This document shows, piece after piece, positions 16,137 to 21,245 of a stretch of DNA of 22,388 bases (position 1 is the first letter of the stretch; each line of letters opens with the position of its first letter). The translations under genes were made by a program, and so were the position numbers. This DNA is from JAVBPP01 sp031549535 (GTDB lineage: Bacteria > Bacillota > Clostridia > Oscillospirales > Acutalibacteraceae): NCBI GenBank assembly GCA_031549535.1, contig JAVBPP010000093.1:1-22388 (forward strand). Reading direction: 5' to 3'. The notes beneath the pieces were generated by a model. It saw only the letters and a list, made by a program, of their open reading frames with translations. It searched no databases and was not told where the DNA came from.

Positions 16137-16431
16137 GAAACACCCTCAACAATACCTATCAGCCAAACGTGCCCCAGCAAACCGCACCGCCGCCAAACCC
16201 GTCTGCCACAAAATTCTGTCAGCATTGCGCAGGACAGATTGACGCGAGCGCCGTTGTGTGCATCCTATGTGGTAAGCAGGTTGAGCAGTTTGCGCAGCAT
16301 TGGTGTCCATAAATTTTATGAAGGGTAAAATCGGGATGGGCATCCTATACCTCTTCACCGGCGGGCTTTTCGGAATCGGTGCTTTAATTGACTTTATCAT
16401 TCTGTTATTCAAGCCTACAACGTATGTATAA
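16133..16431 (+). pseudogene. Decayed zinc-ribbon/TM2-domain protein
   Basis: Two pieces of a TM2-domain protein remain. Bases 16133-16312 encode 59 residues with a Pro/Gln-rich N-terminus and a zinc ribbon, CQHC then CILC, ending at a stop. Bases 16318-16431 encode 37 residues, KIGMGILYLFTGGLFGIGALIDFIILLFKPTTYV, the second half of a TM2 domain. Between them the next frame still reads GVHKFYEG (16301-16324), which normally leads directly into this second half. So the linker and first membrane segment were deleted with loss of frame, and one extra G in GAAGGGTAAA shifts the rest. Both small frames are still open, so two short peptides could be made, but the family protein is not. Its start overlaps the URO-D stop. 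Confidence 0.82.
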
Positions 16432-16442
16432 GCAAAGCATAG

Positions 16443-16494
16443 AAACACCTCCGTCATTCATCCCGGATGGGATATATAAACGGAGGTGTTTTTT
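16443..16494 (+). terminator. Rho-independent terminator of the URO-D/TM2 transcript
   Basis: AAACACCTCCGT (16443-16454) pairs with ACGGAGGTGTTT (16480-16491), continuing into a T-run. The 25-base insert between the arms holds a small second hairpin (ATCCC/GGGAT), so the structure is branched. It lies 11 bases after the end of the TM2 remnant. Confidence 0.75.
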
Positions 16495-16501
16495 ATTATG
16501 C

Positions 16502-16656
16502 TTATTTGTTGTCAAACAATTTTCTTAGTCGCTCAACTGTCTTTTTTTCAATGCGGGAGACATACAATAACGCTTATTATAAACGAGGCTTGCAAAGCTC
16601 TGTGTGCCTACTCAATGTTTTAATTTCTAAAGTATAACAATGGTTTTGCCTTGATG
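16502..16656 (-). other. Boundary segment with a possible C-terminal gene remnant
   Basis: This stretch after the host terminator and before the recombinase stop holds no complete gene. On the minus strand bases 16573-16502 read as 23 codons ending in a stop, ALLYVSRIEKKTVERLRKLFDNK, which looks like the amphipathic C-terminal helix of a real protein with no start. One explanation is that the element inserted into this gene, leaving the 3' end here. It is too short to identify, and chance cannot be excluded. The remaining bases, 16574-16656, show no feature I can name and would be the place for an attachment site. Confidence 0.3.
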
Positions 16657-18228
16657 TTATGCAAGATCCTGAAGTGGTTTGAATTTAAAGTATATTAATA
16701 CTTCTCGGTTTTCAGTTAGCTCAATGCGCTCAATTAAACTAACCAATAACTCTCTGTTATGCTCTGGTGACTTTAAGAAACGTTCCGCAAGCTCATCAGC
16801 CTTTTGTTCAATCGGAATGGGATCAGCAGTTTGCTTTCTTAAAGCCTTTATCTTATCTTGAAGCTCTTGTCTTTCCGCTTTAATGCGTTCTGAGATACGC
16901 AAATAATCGCCTTCATCTAAAACGCCGGAAAGTCTATCGTCATAGGTACGGTCTAGCTTTGCTGCTAAAACGGTGATTTGTGTCTCGTATTCAGCAATTT
17001 TCTGTTCAGGGTTATGGTTTTGTTCCGCGTTTTGAATAGCTGTTTCACAAGTAGCATGAAGTTCGTTGCGGTTTATGTGCTTTTCACATATCTCCCGAAT
17101 ATTATCCATGACCGCATTTGTTACAAGTTCTTCGCCTATGCAGTGTGTCGTACATTTTCCTTCTTTAGTAAATCGCTGATATGTACGACAAACAAAATAT
17201 AACCGATCTTCACCTTTTGCATTTTTCGGATTAAGTACCGCTAAAGGGTACCCGCATTCATGACAATGTATAAGTCCTTTTAAAGGGTATTCATAAGTAC
17301 GGCTGCGCGTATGCTTTCGACTATCAATCAGCTCTTGTACTTTATAGAATGTTTGCTTGTCAATAATTGGTTCGTGCGTATTCTCAACAATCGTCCATTC
17401 TTCCGGTGGGAGCTTTTTGCATTTTTTGCTTTTATAGCTGATTTTTTGCACGCGTCCTTGCACCATATTGCCTATGTAAACTTCATTTTTCAGCATAAAC
17501 GTGATGCGCTCTGAACTCCATTTGCCCGAATACGGCCCGTTTACAGTCAAATTAATCCTTGCATATTGTGACGGGGTAGGCACCTTCTCATTGTTTAAAA
17601 TAACTGCTATTTCCCGACAAGATTTACCTTCTAATGCAAGCGCAAAAATACGTTTGACAACATCAGATACTTGATTATCAACAACAATTTTGTTTTTTTC
17701 TGTGGGTGAAATTTGATAGCCATATGCAGCTTTGCCGCCAATAAACATGCCTTCTTGCTGCTTATACCGTTTTGTTGATTTGATTTTTTTTGATGTATCT
17801 TTGATGAACTGTTCATTAGACCAGTTTTTCATCATAAATAATAGCTCGTTGCTTTCATCATATGTATCAAAATCATCATTAACAGCAATAAAACGAACAC
17901 CGTATTCTTCCGAGTATTGACTCACAAAAAATTCCTGCTGAACACGGTTTCTGCCAAATCTTGATAAGTCTTTAACAATCACCATATTAATTTGACCGTT
18001 TTCAATGTCTTTTGTCATTCTGGAAAAATCAGGGCGGTCAAAGTTTGCGCCAGTAAAGCCATCATCAACATAAATATCGCCTATGAGTAAACGTTGCTCT
18101 TTTGCGAACTTTTCTAAGATTCTACGCTGATTGGTAATGCTTTCAGATTCCTTTTTATCACCATCTTCCTTAGACAGGCGAATATAGAGTCCGACTGTAT
18201 AATCCATCGGGTTGCTTATAGAGATCAT
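16657..18228 (-). CDS. Large serine recombinase (resolvase/integrase)
   Basis: A 523-residue large serine recombinase. The catalytic domain is at about residues 9-150: the nucleophile is S19 in YIRLSKEDGD, with VDDGFTGANFDRPDF (54-68) and VKDLSRFGRNR (85-95) supplying active-site arginines. A recombinase domain (about 165-300) follows, with AAYGYQISP and WSSERITFMLKNEVYIGN. A zinc ribbon, CHECGYP with FVCRTY and CTTHC (about 325-365), and a coiled coil (about 400-475) come next, as in TnpX/TndX-type enzymes. Such proteins integrate and excise elements at short att sites. ATG 18228 has AGGAGG 6 bases upstream; an earlier in-frame ATG at 18252 has none. All key residues are present, so it may be active. 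Confidence 0.94.
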   Translation of the reverse strand: MISISNPMDYTVGLYIRLSKEDGDKKESESITNQRRILEKFAKEQRLLIGDIYVDDGFTGANFDRPDFSRMTKDIENGQINMVIVKDLSRFGRNRVQQEFFVSQYSEEYGVRFIAVNDDFDTYDESNELLFMMKNWSNEQFIKDTSKKIKSTKRYKQQEGMFIGGKAAYGYQISPTEKNKIVVDNQVSDVVKRIFALALEGKSCREIAVILNNEKVPTPSQYARINLTVNGPYSGKWSSERITFMLKNEVYIGNMVQGRVQKISYKSKKCKKLPPEEWTIVENTHEPIIDKQTFYKVQELIDSRKHTRSRTYEYPLKGLIHCHECGYPLAVLNPKNAKGEDRLYFVCRTYQRFTKEGKCTTHCIGEELVTNAVMDNIREICEKHINRNELHATCETAIQNAEQNHNPEQKIAEYETQITVLAAKLDRTYDDRLSGVLDEGDYLRISERIKAERQELQDKIKALRKQTADPIPIEQKADELAERFLKSPEHNRELLVSLIERIELTENREVLIYFKFKPLQDLA

Positions 18229-18269
18229 GATAATCCTCCTATAAGCGACCATTCATTTTTCGCAATTAT

Positions 18270-18299
18270 ATTATAAGAGCGAACCGGGAGTGAAATCAA
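18270..18299 (-). promoter_or_regulatory. Promoter of the recombinase gene
   Basis: On the minus strand TTGATT (18299-18294), an 18-base spacer and TATAAT (18275-18270) lie 42 bases before the recombinase ATG. The -35 box overlaps the stop of the small gene at 18296, so the recombinase has its own promoter as well as possible read-through. Confidence 0.6.
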
Positions 18300-18335
18300 G
18301 ATGTTTGGCAGCAAAATTTTTGCACCTCACTCCCG
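18285..18335. repeat. Nested inverted repeats at the recombinase promoter
   Basis: CGGGAGTGA (18285-18293) and TCACTCCCG (18327-18335) are exact 9-base reverse complements. Between them GCAAAATTTTTGC (18311-18323) forms an inner near-palindrome. The left arm lies inside the spacer of the recombinase promoter, so it may be a binding site for a repressor or the recombinase, or an RNA structure limiting read-through. It overlaps the 3' end of the 46-residue gene. Confidence 0.5.
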
Positions 18336-18436
18336 ATGAACAGCATTATAGAATCTTGCAGAATGCGCGTTATATCTTCGCCGTCATTATTGTAAAAACA
18401 TTTTATTTTTATATCCTTGTTTGAATCATTGTTCAA
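18296..18436 (-). CDS. 46-residue protein encoded just upstream of the recombinase
   Basis: A short gene starting at TTG 18436 with AGGGGG about 8 bases before it. The product reads MNNDSNKDIKIKCFYNNDGE, then DITRILQDSIMLFIGSEVQK, then FCCQTS: a short charged lead, a beta-like stretch (IKIKCFY), a Gly/Asp/Glu turn and an amphipathic helix, ending in a CC pair. Small proteins of this pattern, a beta strand, 'GED', then a helix, occur beside recombinase genes in Clostridial elements, but I cannot give a family name or function. It stops 67 bases before the recombinase ATG and could be cotranscribed. Coding here is supported by the clean frame and the ribosome site; experimental support is lacking. 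Confidence 0.55.
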   Translation of the reverse strand: MNNDSNKDIKIKCFYNNDGEDITRILQDSIMLFIGSEVQKFCCQTS

Positions 18437-18535
18437 CTTAAAGCCCCCTATCATAAGTCATCACTAATACCTATGAAGAAAAATAGCTTTCCTTGCACGT
18501 CCGTATTAGTTTTGTTGATATGGGCTCTTTAAGTT
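18435..18535. repeat. Imperfect inverted repeat around the start of the 46-residue gene
   Basis: AACTTAAAG (18435-18443) matches CTTTAAGTT (18527-18535) exactly as reverse complement. The match continues inwards with small gaps (CCC..TATCA against TGATAT.GGG, then CTAATAC against GTATTAG), to about 30 bases per arm. The RNA could fold over the start codon and ribosome site of the 46-residue gene, which would hide them. It may equally be a decayed small mobile repeat. Confidence 0.45.
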
Positions 18536-18602
18536 TAGCGGAAAAAGACTCCGCAGGGTGGAAGAGTGCCACAAAAGTCCCGATGATGTGTGTCCCGGAA
18601 TG

Positions 18603-18642
18603 TTTCGGCGTATTACGGGATTAGTGCTGTAATACGCCGAAA
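18603..18642. terminator. Perfect 14-bp hairpin after the 130-residue gene
   Basis: TTTCGGCGTATTAC (18603-18616) and its exact reverse complement (18629-18642) flank a 12-base loop. It begins 21 bases beyond the stop of the minus-strand gene at 18664 and is GC-richer than its surroundings. There is no T-tract, so it may be a weak terminator or an mRNA 3' stabiliser separating the small-gene row from the recombinase unit. Confidence 0.5.
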
Positions 18643-18663
18643 GTACCAGCTAAAATCTAAAGT

Positions 18664-19056
18664 TCAAGATGTACATTCGCTTTCAAATATAACAAAGAAG
18701 CCTGCTGAAAAGAATATTTCGCCGTTGCGCTCTACTAATAATGTGCCTTTACGGTTAACTATCGTTAAGGTGTGTTCCTCTGGTTTCCCAAAAGGAAAGC
18801 TATAGTAGACAGCCTCTAAATGATTAAAACTGAATTCATCTCCATCCGTAAAGCATATTACGGGAAATCCTTCTTCTCTAGATCTTTCTTTGTATTGTGT
18901 TGGCATTCCACAATATTCAGTCATATAGGCTATTGCCTTTTCATATCGTTGCTCCGGCGTGTATATATAAACAGACTCTTTCATTGTTTCCATATACTTG
19001 CCGTCAAAGAAATAATTATCTTGTTTCTTCAGCGATAGTGTATTGTTTGTCTTCAT
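18664..19056 (-). CDS. Hypothetical 130-residue protein
   Basis: I do not recognise this protein. It has 130 residues and no signal peptide or membrane segment. The N-terminal 30 residues are polar; EQRYEKAIAYMTEYCGMPTQYKERSREEG (about 35-63) is a helical region, and the rest alternates beta-like strands: FPVICFTDGDEFSFNHLEAVYYSF, then HTLTIVNRKGTLLVERNGEIFFSAGFFVIFE. A small alpha-plus-beta fold is likely. The ATG has AAGGAGA about 6 bases upstream, a strong site. It lies 40 bases after the zinc-ribbon gene and is the last of three small minus-strand genes, followed by a 14-bp hairpin. Accessory proteins of integrative elements are often of this size. Confidence 0.7.
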   Translation of the reverse strand: MKTNNTLSLKKQDNYFFDGKYMETMKESVYIYTPEQRYEKAIAYMTEYCGMPTQYKERSREEGFPVICFTDGDEFSFNHLEAVYYSFPFGKPEEHTLTIVNRKGTLLVERNGEIFFSAGFFVIFESECTS

Positions 19057-19096
19057 TAGATTTCTCCTTTCTGTAAGTCTTAAACTAATTTAGATT

Positions 19097-19396
19097 TTAC
19101 TGTCTTAATCTTGCCGGAATAACGGTTTCATCAATGCATTCAAGACAGCAACGCTCAATAAGATTTACGGGGTAGGGGTTGCAACTTAATTTGTCATAAA
19201 CCATTTGACCGCAAATACAGCACTCAATTTGCCTGTCGCTCGCTTCGATTAGATCATTTATATCCCTTACCATTTCCTCATAATCCTTTCCGTAGCGTTT
19301 TATTGCGGTCAAATGCTTTTCAGCTACAGTCCTCAGAGCGTTTAAACTCCGACTATCAATGTTCGTAAACAGCATGCCAGTGCCTTTCTTTGTCAC
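19097..19396 (-). CDS. Hypothetical 99-residue protein with a CxxC/CxxC zinc-ribbon pattern
   Basis: The start is GTG 19396, chosen because GGGAGG lies 8 bases before it; the frame is open up to 19450 but would overlap the upstream gene without a ribosome site. The first 55 residues are helical (SLNALRTVAEKHLTAIKRYG, DYEEMVRDINDLIEASDRQ). The C-terminal part has C59-x2-C62 and C84-x2-C87 with extra cysteines at 60, 72 and 83, a likely zinc ribbon. A helical N-terminus with a zinc ribbon would suit DNA or RNA contact or a protein adaptor. I know no family name. It lies 28 bases after the 76-residue gene. Confidence 0.68.
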   Translation of the reverse strand: MTKKGTGMLFTNIDSRSLNALRTVAEKHLTAIKRYGKDYEEMVRDINDLIEASDRQIECCICGQMVYDKLSCNPYPVNLIERCCLECIDETVIPARLRQ

Positions 19397-19424
19397 AATA
19401 ATTACCTCCCTTGATATTTTTAGG

Positions 19425-19655
19425 CTAGGTGTTTCGCTGTTCTTCATCAAGTAGATATGATTCTACATCTACTAATGATAACTCCCAGCGGTTTCCCCAC
19501 ACAATGCAACCTAAAGGTTCGTAAATAATTTGCCAGCCACCCAAATTATCAGCGTGAATGTTTTTTACTCTTGACTTTCTAAGATAGCAATCAAGTTTTT
19601 TTGCTCTGCGACGTAATTGGGTTTCATTCGCTTTTTCTGAAACAACGGTATACAT
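19425..19655 (-). CDS. Hypothetical 76-residue basic protein
   Basis: A 76-residue protein, first of the small minus-strand row. The ATG has AAGGAGGG 9 bases upstream, an excellent site. The N-terminal half is basic and helical (NETQLRRRAKKLDCYLRKSRVKN); the middle, LGGWQIIYEPLGCIVWGN, is a beta-like segment, and the end is acidic (VDVESYLLDEEQ). Basic helix followed by a short beta hairpin suggests a small nucleic-acid-binding protein, but this is inference. It has no recognised family. Its promoter region is shared with the divergent zinc-finger gene. Confidence 0.68.
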   Translation of the reverse strand: MYTVVSEKANETQLRRRAKKLDCYLRKSRVKNIHADNLGGWQIIYEPLGCIVWGNRWELSLVDVESYLLDEEQRNT

Positions 19656-19682
19656 CTGGTAATTCCCTCCTTGTTTTTTATT

Positions 19683-19716
19683 GTGCTTCTATTAAGCACG
19701 GTTACATTATGAACCG
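19683..19716. promoter_or_regulatory. Divergent control region with two inverted repeats
   Basis: GTGCTT (19683-19688) and AAGCAC (19694-19699) form a perfect hairpin in the leader of the small minus-strand genes. Directly next to it CGGTT (19699-19703) and AACCG (19712-19716) flank ACATTATG, which is itself partly palindromic (CAT/ATG). The second site lies between the two divergent gene sets and covers the likely minus-strand -10 (CATAAT), so it is a good operator candidate. Confidence 0.45.
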
Positions 19717-19734
19717 CTGGCCAGAAAAAAATGA

Positions 19735-19763
19735 TTGCTAATGATCTGTTATTGTGATAAAAT
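19735..19763 (+). promoter_or_regulatory. Promoter of the zinc-finger (DUF6076-like) gene
   Basis: TTGCTA (19735-19740), a 17-base spacer and TAAAAT (19758-19763) form a good vegetative promoter 34 bases before the ATG at 19798. Confidence 0.6.
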
Positions 19764-19797
19764 CTTAGGCAGCAATGTTTTCGGAGGTTTTACGCGG

Positions 19798-20880
19798 ATG
19801 AGTAAATTTTATTATCTTTTTTCTGAAACTGATGCCTATAAAATCCATGGTCATAAATTTGGCGGTTTTGAAGCGGTATATATTTGTAATGGTTGGAGTA
19901 ATAACTTTAAATCTCCAATATTACAAACAGAAGTGTATCCAGTAGGAACAATTCTCTCAAAGGCTATAAATGTTATGAAGCCTTGGTCTGAAAGCAATTT
20001 TGAACCGTATCTACGCGACAAAAAACTATCTGAGGGTTTTGAAAAAATTTTAGAACAAGAATCGTCTTTCTCAAATGTTGTATATGATGATTCTGCTGTT
20101 CGTGTTTTTTTAGAATCTATTTTAAATAGAAATAGTGGCAATTTTTTGCTTATGGATAATAAGCATGCCTCCGAATTACTTCAAAATTATATGAATTTCA
20201 TCGAATTGAATCAGAAAGCAAAAGAACACTCTTCAATCATAAATTTAAGAGCATTCGCGAGCAAAAATAACAATGAATTACCAAAACGCTCAATAGAACC
20301 CGATTTCATACCCACAATAAGAAAACTAGAATCAATATCTCTTTCTGATACTTCTACTACACGAACAAAAGCTACCTCGTGGGAACTAAATCCTCCGATA
20401 TCAATATTTCAAATTCACGATATTATGGACTTTATTTTAGCGTCCCTACAATGTATTTTTGAACAAAATTATGTTATAGGCAAATGCAACTATTATGACT
20501 GCGGAGATTTGTTTGTTACTCATAACCGATCATTGAGATATTGCCCCGTACAAAATTCCGATAATAAAATCAAAACTTGCCAAGAAAGAGCAAACCCTGA
20601 ACGCCAGAAAGAACGAATGAAGGGAAGTGAGAGTCAAAAGATAAAAAACCGTATTCGAAATAAACTTTATATGAGGATCGATACAATTAGGTTTGAGGAA
20701 GAAAGAAATGTTCGTCGTCAAGAATATGAGGATTTTAAAACCCAAACTAAAAAGATTTGGATTGAAGTTAAAGAAGGCAAACAGACAGAAGAATATTTCA
20801 TAAATTGGATGAAACAATATTGGGAAAATGTAAGATTAAATTCTAAAATTAGAAAAAAACAATATAATAGTAAACTCTAA
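19798..20880 (+). CDS. Zinc-finger protein resembling DUF6076
   Basis: A 360-residue protein. The first 220 residues have no clear motif; the C-terminal part has four cysteines spaced like a CGNR-type zinc finger, C230-x4-C235, C249 and C261, within KCNYYDCGDLFVTHNRSLRYCPV and KTCQERANPERQ. A very charged, helical tail of about 90 residues follows. This layout resembles DUF6076 proteins of Clostridia, an assignment I make from pattern and memory only. The CGNR finger and basic tail suggest nucleic-acid binding. ATG 19798 has GGAGGT 9 bases upstream; an in-frame ATG at 19735 lies inside the promoter and is not used. It is AT-rich like the rest of the element. Confidence 0.75.
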   Translation: MSKFYYLFSETDAYKIHGHKFGGFEAVYICNGWSNNFKSPILQTEVYPVGTILSKAINVMKPWSESNFEPYLRDKKLSEGFEKILEQESSFSNVVYDDSAVRVFLESILNRNSGNFLLMDNKHASELLQNYMNFIELNQKAKEHSSIINLRAFASKNNNELPKRSIEPDFIPTIRKLESISLSDTSTTRTKATSWELNPPISIFQIHDIMDFILASLQCIFEQNYVIGKCNYYDCGDLFVTHNRSLRYCPVQNSDNKIKTCQERANPERQKERMKGSESQKIKNRIRNKLYMRIDTIRFEEERNVRRQEYEDFKTQTKKIWIEVKEGKQTEEYFINWMKQYWENVRLNSKIRKKQYNSKL

Positions 20881-20986
20881 TTTTCTGATATTTAAATAGT
20901 GAAACTATAGACATAAATAATTTTGAAACGTGTCTTTAAATTTCCAACATATAAAATTCGAGTGGCTTTTTTCATGAATTGTATTG

Positions 20987-21024
20987 AAAACTCTCGCAAT
21001 GCGAGCTATATCACAAGAGTTTTT
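20987..21024 (+). terminator. Possible terminator after the zinc-finger gene
   Basis: AAAACT (20987-20992) pairs with AGTTTT (21018-21023), enclosing a second stem CTCGC (20993-20997)/GCGAG (21001-21005), followed by TTTTTGTTTT. It lies 107 bases after the gene stop. Apart from this, the 365 bases between the zinc-finger and GLUG genes hold only the promoter and terminator listed separately; 20881-20986 and 21025-21129 show nothing I can name. Confidence 0.5.
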
Positions 21025-21129
21025 GTTTTGCTCAACGAAAATTTTCATCCATATTTGGCAATGTTGTAGGTATAAAGACACACTTTATAACAATCATAAA
21101 AACAAATGGAAAATATTCCCTCAAAAGGA

Positions 21130-21158
21130 TTGAGTTTTATTTTTATTTATAGTAGAAT
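21130..21158 (+). promoter_or_regulatory. Promoter of the GLUG-repeat gene
   Basis: TTGAGT (21130-21135), a 17-base spacer and TAGAAT (21153-21158) form a good promoter. The expected start near 21165 lies inside the hairpin that begins at 21159, leaving a leader of about 80 bases before the ATG at 21246. Confidence 0.65.
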
Positions 21159-21189
21159 AAACTCAGATGTAATATCATCTGAGTTTTTT
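21159..21189 (+). terminator. Intrinsic terminator overlapping the GLUG promoter start
   Basis: AAACTCAGATG (21159-21169) and CATCTGAGTTT (21176-21186) form a perfect 11-bp stem with a 6-base loop TAATAT, running into six Ts. It is a textbook terminator for transcripts coming from the left. Because the GLUG promoter would start transcription inside the left arm, its own RNA can form only a 5-bp stem and should escape termination. Confidence 0.75.
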
Positions 21190-21245
21190 GCGGTTACAAT
21201 TTGCAAGCAAAATGCAAGATGTAAATTATGAGGAGGTTAATTTCT

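Noticed and set aside
18590..18805. Plus-strand 71-codon frame across the 14-bp hairpin.
   Set aside because: Its first third is the hairpin and the rest is antisense to the 130-residue gene, which has a strong ribosome site.
20905..21048. Minus-strand open frame of 47 codons opposite the region after the zinc-finger gene, with a faint resemblance to the 46-residue protein (DIARI against DITRI).
   Set aside because: There is no ribosome site, the similarity covers only a few residues, and the segment overlaps the terminator hairpin, which explains the base pattern.
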